8,357 nucleotides of DNA, from contig CALLYN010000855.1 in assembly GCA_937858455.1 (NCBI GenBank), positions 1 through 8,357 on the forward strand. The letters run 5' to 3'. Shown here in pieces: positions 1 through 5,634 of this stretch. Every line of letters begins with the position of its first letter. The stretch's first letter is position 1. Below the pieces are notes generated by a model. That model saw only the letters and a list, made by a program, of their open reading frames with translations. It made no database searches and had not been told where the DNA came from. The translations under genes were made by a program, and so were the position numbers. The stretch is from an uncultured Kouleothrix sp. (GTDB lineage: Bacteria > Chloroflexota > Chloroflexia > Chloroflexales > Roseiflexaceae).

Positions 1-2416
1 CAAGATCGGGGCCGGCCAGGCGGCAGAGCTCGGGCAGCGGCAGCAGCGTCAGGTACGCCCGCGCCGCCTCGTCGAGCTCGGCATCGGCGAGCGCCCGTGC
101 GCAGCGCCGCAGCACGTAGAGCTGCGCGCCAAGGCCATACAGCGCGCCGCAGGCCGTGGGGATGATGCTGCCAAAGGTGCTGCGCTCGAGCACCTCGCGT
201 ATCATTGTTGGCGCCTCGCTCACCAGCCGATACGACGCCAGAAGCGTGTGGCGGGCTGCCTGGCGAAAGCGCGCCAGCCCGGAAACAGCGTACAGATCGG
301 CGAGAACGATCGCCAGGCCGCCCGTGCCGGTGAGGATGTCGGGCTGCAGCACCTCGACGCAGCGCATATCGCTGAATGGGTGGTAGGTCAGCCCGGCCCA
401 GGCCATGCTACCGTCGGGCGCCTCAGCGGCATAGCTCAGGATCTGGTCGCCCAGCTCGATCGCGGCGTCGGTCCAACCCGGGCAGTCGGGCGCTGCGGCG
501 CGCGTGTGCCCGGCCGGGCGCGCGGGCGGCGTATGCTTCCCGGCGGCCAGGCACGAATTCAGAAAATCGCGCTGCTCGTCGAGCTGGCGCTGGCAGTGCG
601 CCGGGTCGAGCAAGCGCTCCTTCATCCGATCAAAGGCGTTCTGGCCGAAGTAGCCCTCGATCGGCGCGCCTTCAACCGTAAGCACCGCAGGGCCGCACGG
701 CAGGCACTGGAAGAACGGCACATCGTTCTCGCGAATGCCGGCGATCTCGCTGGCGGCCAGGCGCAGCGCCTGCGGCTGCGCGCCATGCTGCTGGTAGGCC
801 ATGCGCAGCATCTGCAAAAGGAACTGCTCGCGCCGCACGCCATCGGTCATTCGCGAGGGCGCGAGGCTCCACTGCAAGATCTGGTAGTAGGTCCAGGTGT
901 CGCGGTGAATAAACCGCACCGGAACACACGCCATCGCCCGCAATGGGCTGTCGGCGCCCAGCAGCACCTCGCGCCTGGCGTACAAGCAGTCGTGCATGGC
1001 CTGGTAGCCCGCGAGCAGCTCGTCGACGTAGCCGTCAACAGTCATCGGCGTGCCGTTCAGGGTCGGCACGTGCTCGGTATGCTCCCAGGTGCGGTACTGA
1101 TCGGGGGAAGCGGCCTTGGTCAGATCGCCAGACAGCTGCGCCTTGAATGGCGTCAGAAAGTGCTGCTGGCTGTTCAGCGCGCCCAGGTCTTCAGCGCTCA
1201 CGCCCATGCCGATCACGGTTGGCATGGTCACGGTGCACGTCAGCACAACCGACTCTTCCACGCGGCGCTGGGCCTCGCGCTCGGCGGGCGCCAGCGGCCG
1301 AATGGGATGATCGCGCGGCTGCAGCAGCATCTCAAGGTCGATAAACACTGGCTGGTCGCCGCAGGCGATCAGGTTGTCGAGCCAAAAGTCGCGGGCTTCG
1401 AGCATTTGCAGCAGCCGGATGGTCATGCCCATGCGCCGGTAAAAATGCGCGACCTGCTGCTCGGCCTGGCATGCCGCCGGCGCAATGTGGGCCTCCCAGG
1501 CGTACGAGCCCCTGGTGAGGATGGTGCGAGCCATGAGCGGCAGCTCAAGGTACGGGTTGAGCGCGCGCACCAGATCCATATACGCCGCGGCGATGCGCAG
1601 ATCTTTGGGCTTGTACACCGCCTTGCCACCCGAGGCGAACGTCAGAACGGCCACCGAGCGCCCATGGTTGTGCATGTCGCCGACATCGCCTTTCACGCCA
1701 GCGACCGGGCCGCCCGGCACGCCCGCAAACAGCTGCTCGGCGAGCACGTCGCGGTCGGCCGCGAGGCGCCCGAGCAGCTCGGCGGCGAAAGTGTGCCAGT
1801 TGGTGTATACCACCCCGACGATGTAGGCAAGCACCGGGTAAAGCTCAAAGCGGCGCATCCAGGCTGAATTCGTGCCATTGAAGGCAGATTGCGCGGCCGA
1901 TTCCCGCGAGCCACCCCAGGCCGACATGGCCAGCATCTCGTAGCGCAATACCTGGATACAGGGCTGAAACAGGCGCCGCCGCAGCATCGCCAGCAGATCG
2001 TCCAGCGCCTGCGCGGCAAGCAGCTCGTGCTGCGGATCCAGCTGAAGGAGATCGTGGCGGCCCAAGCGCATAAACAGCGCATATGGATCCGACGCGGCCT
2101 CGGCGTCGCCGTCGGCGTCGATCAGCCGAACCAGGCTGCGCGCCCAGGCCGGCAGCTGGCCGGGATCGACGACAAGCACATCGGCCAGGCCAGCGGCGAA
2201 TTCATCGCGGCTGCGGCCATACGCCGCCAGCAGCGCGTCAAGCTGCTCGGCGTCGTCGCCCACGAGCACCTTGGTCCAGGCCAGCATGCGCTCTGCCTGG
2301 TGCGCCTGCTGAGGCATCGGCGCGAAGCAAGGGTTGCTTGCGCGCTCGTGTGGCGGCGCGGCGCGGGCAATCACCCGGAGAAGCGCACCGGTTGGTTGGA
2401 ACGACGATGTGCTCAT
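1..2416 (-). CDS. Class II lanthipeptide synthetase (LanM), 3'-truncated by the window edge
   Basis: Bifunctional enzyme that phosphorylates and dehydrates Ser/Thr in a precursor peptide and then forms thioether rings. The frame is open from ATG at 2416 to the left edge (805 residues). The DUF4135 dehydratase domain spans roughly residues 150-620: GDMHNHGR (D247, H249), VYKPK (K269), DFWLDN (343-348), FIDLE (D360) and R501...T507 match the LanM active-site blocks. The usual DxHxEN histidine is W345. From about residue 690 a LanC-like cyclase begins (TGTGGLAIVLADLY, then GALYGLGAQLYVL), but its zinc ligands lie beyond the edge. LanM proteins are usually about 900-1,100 residues, so roughly a quarter is missing. 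ATG lies five bases after the stop of the YcaO gene, and upstream is AT-rich with no clear Shine-Dalgarno, suggesting translational coupling. Family assignment is strong; the peptide substrate is unknown. Confidence 0.93.
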   Translation of the reverse strand, partial: MSTSSFQPTGALLRVIARAAPPHERASNPCFAPMPQQAHQAERMLAWTKVLVGDDAEQLDALLAAYGRSRDEFAAGLADVLVVDPGQLPAWARSLVRLIDADGDAEAASDPYALFMRLGRHDLLQLDPQHELLAAQALDDLLAMLRRRLFQPCIQVLRYEMLAMSAWGGSRESAAQSAFNGTNSAWMRRFELYPVLAYIVGVVYTNWHTFAAELLGRLAADRDVLAEQLFAGVPGGPVAGVKGDVGDMHNHGRSVAVLTFASGGKAVYKPKDLRIAAAYMDLVRALNPYLELPLMARTILTRGSYAWEAHIAPAACQAEQQVAHFYRRMGMTIRLLQMLEARDFWLDNLIACGDQPVFIDLEMLLQPRDHPIRPLAPAEREAQRRVEESVVLTCTVTMPTVIGMGVSAEDLGALNSQQHFLTPFKAQLSGDLTKAASPDQYRTWEHTEHVPTLNGTPMTVDGYVDELLAGYQAMHDCLYARREVLLGADSPLRAMACVPVRFIHRDTWTYYQILQWSLAPSRMTDGVRREQFLLQMLRMAYQQHGAQPQALRLAASEIAGIRENDVPFFQCLPCGPAVLTVEGAPIEGYFGQNAFDRMKERLLDPAHCQRQLDEQRDFLNSCLAAGKHTPPARPAGHTRAAAPDCPGWTDAAIELGDQILSYAAEAPDGSMAWAGLTYHPFSDMRCVEVLQPDILTGTGGLAIVLADLYAVSGLARFRQAARHTLLASYRLVSEAPTMIREVLERSTFGSIIPTACGALYGLGAQLYVLRRCARALADAELDEAARAYLTLLPLPELCRLAGPDL

Positions 2417-2421
2417 GCTAC

Positions 2422-4683
2422 CTATATAAAAATCGGAATTGGGTTGAGCTGATCTTCGCGCAGGCGCTCGGCGAGCCAGCCCATCTGCACCGGCACATCG
2501 TACAGGCGGCCGGGGGCAAAGCGCGCCCAGAAATGCCGCATCCCCGGCACGATCACCTTGGCAACCGGCAGCCCGACGTCAAGGCGCGTCTGGTCGAGCA
2601 CCAGCATCTCCATGCCCTTCGCCTCGACGATCGCCTTGCAGCGCAGCACATCGTCGCGCACATCGTCGCTCCACGCGCGCGGGTAGTCGCTTGCATGGCG
2701 TGCCGGCAGGCCGGGCGCGGGGGCGAGGTACGGGTGCTGTTCAAGCCTGGCGGTCTGCCACCAGTGCCGGCTATCGGCGTCGTCGTACTGGTACGCGCCG
2801 CTGCCGTCGGCGCGCACGTGCATCACCGCCGGCAGGAACTGATTCATCTCGGTCAGGGAGCGCAGAATGCCAATGCGCGGGTCGAAGTGCGACCCAAACG
2901 AGAACAGGATATCCTCGGCCGGCTTGTCGACCCGCCGCGACACCGCCGCAAATGTGGGGATCTCCAGGTCGCTGGTGATATCGAGCACCCACAGGTCGCG
3001 GTTCAGGCGGCGGTAGCGCTCTTGCAGCTCGGTGAAGTACGGCTCTTTGAAGCTGGCGAGATCCACCGACGGCCGCTGCAGCCGGTTGTACCACCAGATC
3101 GCCACGGCGTCGCGCTCGACCAACTCAAAGAAGCCCTGGAGAATCGCCTCTTCCAGCGTATTGCCGGCGGCGTTGCCATTTGAGTCGGCCCAGGCGAAGA
3201 ACTCGCTCGGAAGAATCGGGTACCGGTAGTAGCAGTAGGCCGTCGGCACGTACTTAAAGGTCTCGTGCGTCAGCGACCAGATCGGCGTCCACTCGATCGG
3301 CACATCTTCGTCCATGGGGTCGGAGACAACCTGGAAGGTTGAGCCGCGCGCATTCCAGGCGTTGCGCCGGCGGTACTGCTCTTCGCTATAGTTCTGGCAG
3401 GCGTTCGGGTGGATCGCCGCGTCGCCAAGCTGGCGGTAGCTCGCGCGAACGCGCAGCTCGTCGCCCTGGAACAGGCCCGAGTAGCGCTCGATCGCCTCGC
3501 ACAGGGCGCTGGCGCGCGCCTGGGCATCGCTCATGCCTTTGCCGGCGCTTTTGCTGCGCAGCCCCTGCTTGAGGAAGTGCAGCGTCTGGGTTTGCGATGC
3601 GAAGTTGTGCCCGGCCATATACACGTGCAGAAACTGCTCTTCGTCGGTCGGCGTGCGCGCCAGCAGCGTCACCGCGCCGGTGATCGGGCTGACGTGCTTC
3701 TCGTACTTGGCGATTGTATGCTCGGGGGTGGCGATCCGGTGGCCGCCGTCGGCGACAAACTGCTTTTTGCGGCTCTGGAGCCGCACAGGCTCGGGCTCAC
3801 GGGCCGCGAGGTACGCCGGGTCGCCGCACTTTGGGCACTGCGGCCGCTTGATCAGCGGGTGGCGGTAGCTGCTCAGGCTGGGGAACTCAAGCGTCAGGAT
3901 CTGGCCCTCAAGATCGGCGCTCTCGCCGCGCGCCAGCCACAGCGCGATCTCGGTCGCGGCGAGCTGCAGCGCGGCCTGGTTTGTCGAGGGCAGCTCGGCG
4001 CGCGATACCGGGAACGGCTTGCGAATGCCCTTGCGCTGCTGCAGGTAGCTTTCGACCTCGCGGTTTGGCGCCAGGCGCTGGGCCAGGCACGCCCAGCAGC
4101 CGGTCTTGCCGGGAACAAAGATCGGCCCGATCCATAGCACCATGCCGCTTGGCTTGATCAGCATCCACGGGTGCCCCGAGCGCAGCGCGTCGGCGTTGAT
4201 CTGCTCAAGCCCCTCCTGCAGGTAGTCGTCGGTCACGACCACCGTGAGGTCGGCCTGGCCCTCGTCGGGGTCGACAAGCGCGACATGCAGGGCCTCCAGC
4301 GCGGCGGCAAGGCCGGCGGTGGCGGCGCTGCCGCGCGCGGTCAGCGCCACGCGGCGAGTTTGCAGGCGGCGGCTCGCCTCCTCTGGGTCGAGGTTGAACG
4401 AGCGCCAGAACGCGGCCTGCTCGTCTGCGGCCGTGGTGCCGGCAACAATATAGCCCTTCTGCTTCATCTGGTTGAGGGCGTAGTACACCTGCGCCGGGCT
4501 GATCTCGCCGGCCAGCAGATCGACGATCTGATCGACGGTATGCGTGCCGTCGATCAGCGGCGCCAGCCGGCAGTGCACCACGCCCTTCAGAACAAAGTGG
4601 CCTCGCTCGGACAGCAGATAGACGCCTTCAGACTCGACAACCTCGACATGGAAAACGGGGTTAAAGATCGGCCGATCAATCAT
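2422..4683 (-). CDS. Fused TOMM cyclodehydratase: RRE/E1-like domain plus YcaO domain
   Basis: Predicted to bind the leader of a precursor peptide and use ATP to convert Cys/Ser/Thr into thiazolines or oxazolines. With the start at 4683 it has 753 residues, similar to fused cyanobactin heterocyclases such as LynD and TruD. Residues 1-85 look like the winged-helix RiPP recognition element. An E1-like domain of about 110-300 carries two cysteine pairs, CWAC (196-199) and CPKC (283-286), expected to bind structural zinc. The YcaO domain spans about 370-753, with SAGKG (379-383), ALCEAIER (393-400, E396 and E399) and FFELVERD (518-525, E520 and E523) as the ATP/Mg-binding glutamate blocks. The C-terminus NPIPIFI resembles the family's PxPxP tail, but the last proline is replaced. 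The 4683 ATG is preferred because AGGAG lies 8 bases upstream and MIDRPIFNPVFHVEVV matches family N-termini. A TTG at 4746 would add 21 unlike residues. Confidence 0.93.
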   Translation of the reverse strand: MIDRPIFNPVFHVEVVESEGVYLLSERGHFVLKGVVHCRLAPLIDGTHTVDQIVDLLAGEISPAQVYYALNQMKQKGYIVAGTTAADEQAAFWRSFNLDPEEASRRLQTRRVALTARGSAATAGLAAALEALHVALVDPDEGQADLTVVVTDDYLQEGLEQINADALRSGHPWMLIKPSGMVLWIGPIFVPGKTGCWACLAQRLAPNREVESYLQQRKGIRKPFPVSRAELPSTNQAALQLAATEIALWLARGESADLEGQILTLEFPSLSSYRHPLIKRPQCPKCGDPAYLAAREPEPVRLQSRKKQFVADGGHRIATPEHTIAKYEKHVSPITGAVTLLARTPTDEEQFLHVYMAGHNFASQTQTLHFLKQGLRSKSAGKGMSDAQARASALCEAIERYSGLFQGDELRVRASYRQLGDAAIHPNACQNYSEEQYRRRNAWNARGSTFQVVSDPMDEDVPIEWTPIWSLTHETFKYVPTAYCYYRYPILPSEFFAWADSNGNAAGNTLEEAILQGFFELVERDAVAIWWYNRLQRPSVDLASFKEPYFTELQERYRRLNRDLWVLDITSDLEIPTFAAVSRRVDKPAEDILFSFGSHFDPRIGILRSLTEMNQFLPAVMHVRADGSGAYQYDDADSRHWWQTARLEQHPYLAPAPGLPARHASDYPRAWSDDVRDDVLRCKAIVEAKGMEMLVLDQTRLDVGLPVAKVIVPGMRHFWARFAPGRLYDVPVQMGWLAERLREDQLNPIPIFI

Positions 4684-4691
4684 CAATCCGG

Positions 4692-4696
4692 CTCCT
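4692..4696 (-). promoter_or_regulatory. Ribosome binding site that fixes the YcaO start
   Basis: The minus strand reads AGGAG, then eight bases, then ATG at 4683. This strong Shine-Dalgarno decides between the ATG start and the longer reading from a TTG at 4746, which has no comparable site in front of it. Confidence 0.75.
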
Positions 4697-4745
4697 GCAC
4701 TATAGCTCAACGAGCGCGCTTGCTGAAGGGTAGTGATTACGGGCA

Positions 4746-4777
4746 ACTATAGTGGGGTATCGTGACGAGATCGTGAC
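4746..4777 (-). promoter_or_regulatory. Candidate promoter/operator upstream of the YcaO-LanM genes
   Basis: On the minus strand two perfect copies of GTCACGAT (4777-4770 and 4766-4759) are separated by CTC, an 11-bp period that puts both on one face of the helix. Seven bases further on is TATAGT (4751-4746), a good -10 match inside the palindrome ACTATAGT. The repeats therefore sit about where a -35 element or an activator site would be, and no clear TTGACA is seen. Transcription from here would give a leader of about 55 nt before the ATG at 4683. The repeat is directly observed; its role as an operator is inferred. Confidence 0.4.
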
Positions 4778-4779
4778 TT

Positions 4780-4803
4780 GGCTCGCCGAGCGTTTGCCGA
4801 GCC
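4780..4803 (-). other. Inverted repeat (hairpin) in the spacer
   Basis: GGCTCG (4780-4785) pairs perfectly with CGAGCC (4798-4803) across a 12-base loop. It lies between the candidate terminator and the tandem repeat. On the minus strand it is not followed by a T-run, so it is not a convincing terminator. It may be part of an operator or simply GC-rich background. Confidence 0.3.
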
Positions 4804-4806
4804 GAA

Positions 4807-4840
4807 CTGAAACAGGCGGGTGCGCAGTTCTCTGCCCGCC
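4807..4840 (-). terminator. Possible terminator after the ParA-like ATPase gene
   Basis: About 22 bases after the ATPase stop the minus strand has GGCGGG (4840-4835) pairing with CCCGCC (4820-4815), with a small internal CAG/CTG pairing in the loop, followed by TGTTT. The stem is GC-rich but only six base pairs and the T-tract is short, so termination may be weak. Its position at the junction of the sensor block and the RiPP block supports two transcription units. Confidence 0.38.
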
Positions 4841-4862
4841 GCGCGCCCTTTCGGCCAGCCGC

Positions 4863-5618
4863 TCAGCCGATCAGCGCGTTCATGATCTGCCTGTAGGCCA
4901 TCGTCAGCAGATGATCGGGGTAGCGCAGCGCAAAAATGTCGGCGCTGGCCAGCGCCATCAGCTCGTCGGAGTGCGGGATCACCGCCGCCACATCGCAGTT
5001 GTATGTTTGCTCGACGCGCTGGCGCACCTCGTCGGCGTCGAACATGTGCGGAACCTTGTTGACAATCAGCACCATGTGCGGCACGCGCAGCTTGCGGGCC
5101 ACCTCGACGGTCACGCTGGTGCCTTGGTAGTCTTGCTGGTCGGGGCGCAGCACCACCGCCAGCGCGTCGGAGATCGCGATCGAGAGCAGCGTCTCTTCGT
5201 TCAGGCCGGGGTGCGTGTCGATCAGCAGCACATCGAGCTTGAGCGTGCGCACGAGCTGGTAGAGGCCGTCGTTGAGCATCGACACATCGTAGCCCTCGCG
5301 CAGCACGCGCGCGATCTCGCCGGCCTTGATGCTGGCCGGGATCAGAAACACCTGGCCGCCGATGTCTTTGCCAAGCCGCGACGTGACATTCATCGCCGTC
5401 TGCTCGATCGCGCACTTGCCCCACAGGTAGTCGTTGAGCGAGTAGGTGATCGAGCTTTCGTCGAGGCCAAACAGCACGTGAATGCCGGGCGACTGAATAT
5501 CGGTGTCGATCACGCCCACGCGCTTTTGGTCGGCCGCCAGCAGCGCGGCCAGGTTTGCCGTGGTGTTCGATTTGCCGGTGCCGCCGCGGAACGAGTGGAT
5601 CGAAATAATCTTGGGCAT
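4863..5618 (-). CDS. MinD/ParA-family P-loop ATPase
   Basis: A 251-residue cytoplasmic ATPase of the deviant-Walker-A class, whose members dimerise with ATP and position proteins, DNA or complexes on a surface. Deviant Walker A is FRGGTGKSNTT (10-20). The family's signature lysine (KGGxGK) is R11 here, while the P-loop K16 is kept. Walker A' is GVIDTDIQSPG (35-45) with D38 and D40. Walker B is VLLIDTHPG (130-138) with D134. NKVP (187-190) fits the nucleotide-base contact. Length is normal for MinD/ParA. No N-terminal DNA-binding extension is present, and the last 20 residues might form a helix, but a membrane-targeting helix is not evident. The start at 5618 has AAGGA nine or ten bases upstream, overlapping the TAA of the Cache-HAMP gene, so the two are probably translated from one message. 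There is no ParB or MinE partner in view, so a role in plasmid or chromosome partition is not supported. Confidence 0.88.
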   Translation of the reverse strand: MPKIISIHSFRGGTGKSNTTANLAALLAADQKRVGVIDTDIQSPGIHVLFGLDESSITYSLNDYLWGKCAIEQTAMNVTSRLGKDIGGQVFLIPASIKAGEIARVLREGYDVSMLNDGLYQLVRTLKLDVLLIDTHPGLNEETLLSIAISDALAVVLRPDQQDYQGTSVTVEVARKLRVPHMVLIVNKVPHMFDADEVRQRVEQTYNCDVAAVIPHSDELMALASADIFALRYPDHLLTMAYRQIMNALIG

Positions 5619-5627
5619 GGCTGGTGT

Positions 5628-5634
5628 TCCTTTA
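5628..5634 (-). promoter_or_regulatory. Ribosome binding site overlapping the sensor stop codon
   Basis: The minus strand reads TAAAGGA: the TAA ending the Cache-HAMP gene shares bases with the AAGGA that serves the ATPase start at 5618. It supports a single transcript and rules out a separate promoter in the 13-bp gap. Confidence 0.65.

Larger units (their letters stand above)
4684..4862. other. 179-bp intergenic spacer between ATPase and YcaO genes
   Basis: The only real non-coding gap in the window. It holds two hairpins, a tandem direct repeat, two TATAGT boxes (minus strand 4751-4746 and 4704-4699) and the YcaO ribosome binding site. I looked for a small precursor-peptide gene on the minus strand and found no ATG-initiated frame. 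The reading frame that extends the YcaO gene upstream starts only with TTG. Confidence 0.8.

Noticed and set aside
248..1867. Long plus-strand open frame (539 codons)
   Set aside because: It is antisense to the LanM gene, whose conserved motifs are clear on the minus strand. The plus-strand translation is Arg/Ala/Gly/His-rich with no recognisable domain, as expected from a high-G+C shadow frame.
2083..4137. Plus-strand open frames at 2083-3183 and 3409-4137
   Set aside because: The first is antisense to the start of LanM and to the YcaO gene, and the second lies wholly opposite YcaO. Composition is biased and no family features are seen.
4699..4704. Second TATAGT as the main -10 element
   Set aside because: Transcription would begin at about the ribosome binding site, leaving it partly or wholly off the message; the upstream box gives a more sensible leader.
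4684..4746. Longer YcaO start at 4746
   Set aside because: The codon is TTG, lacks a Shine-Dalgarno, and adds 21 residues that do not resemble family N-termini. The ATG at 4683 has AGGAG at ideal spacing.
4747..5424. Minus-strand frame of 225 codons overlapping the ATPase gene
   Set aside because: It is out of frame with the ATPase, whose Walker motifs are intact. The alternative product is Arg/Ala-rich and shadow-like.
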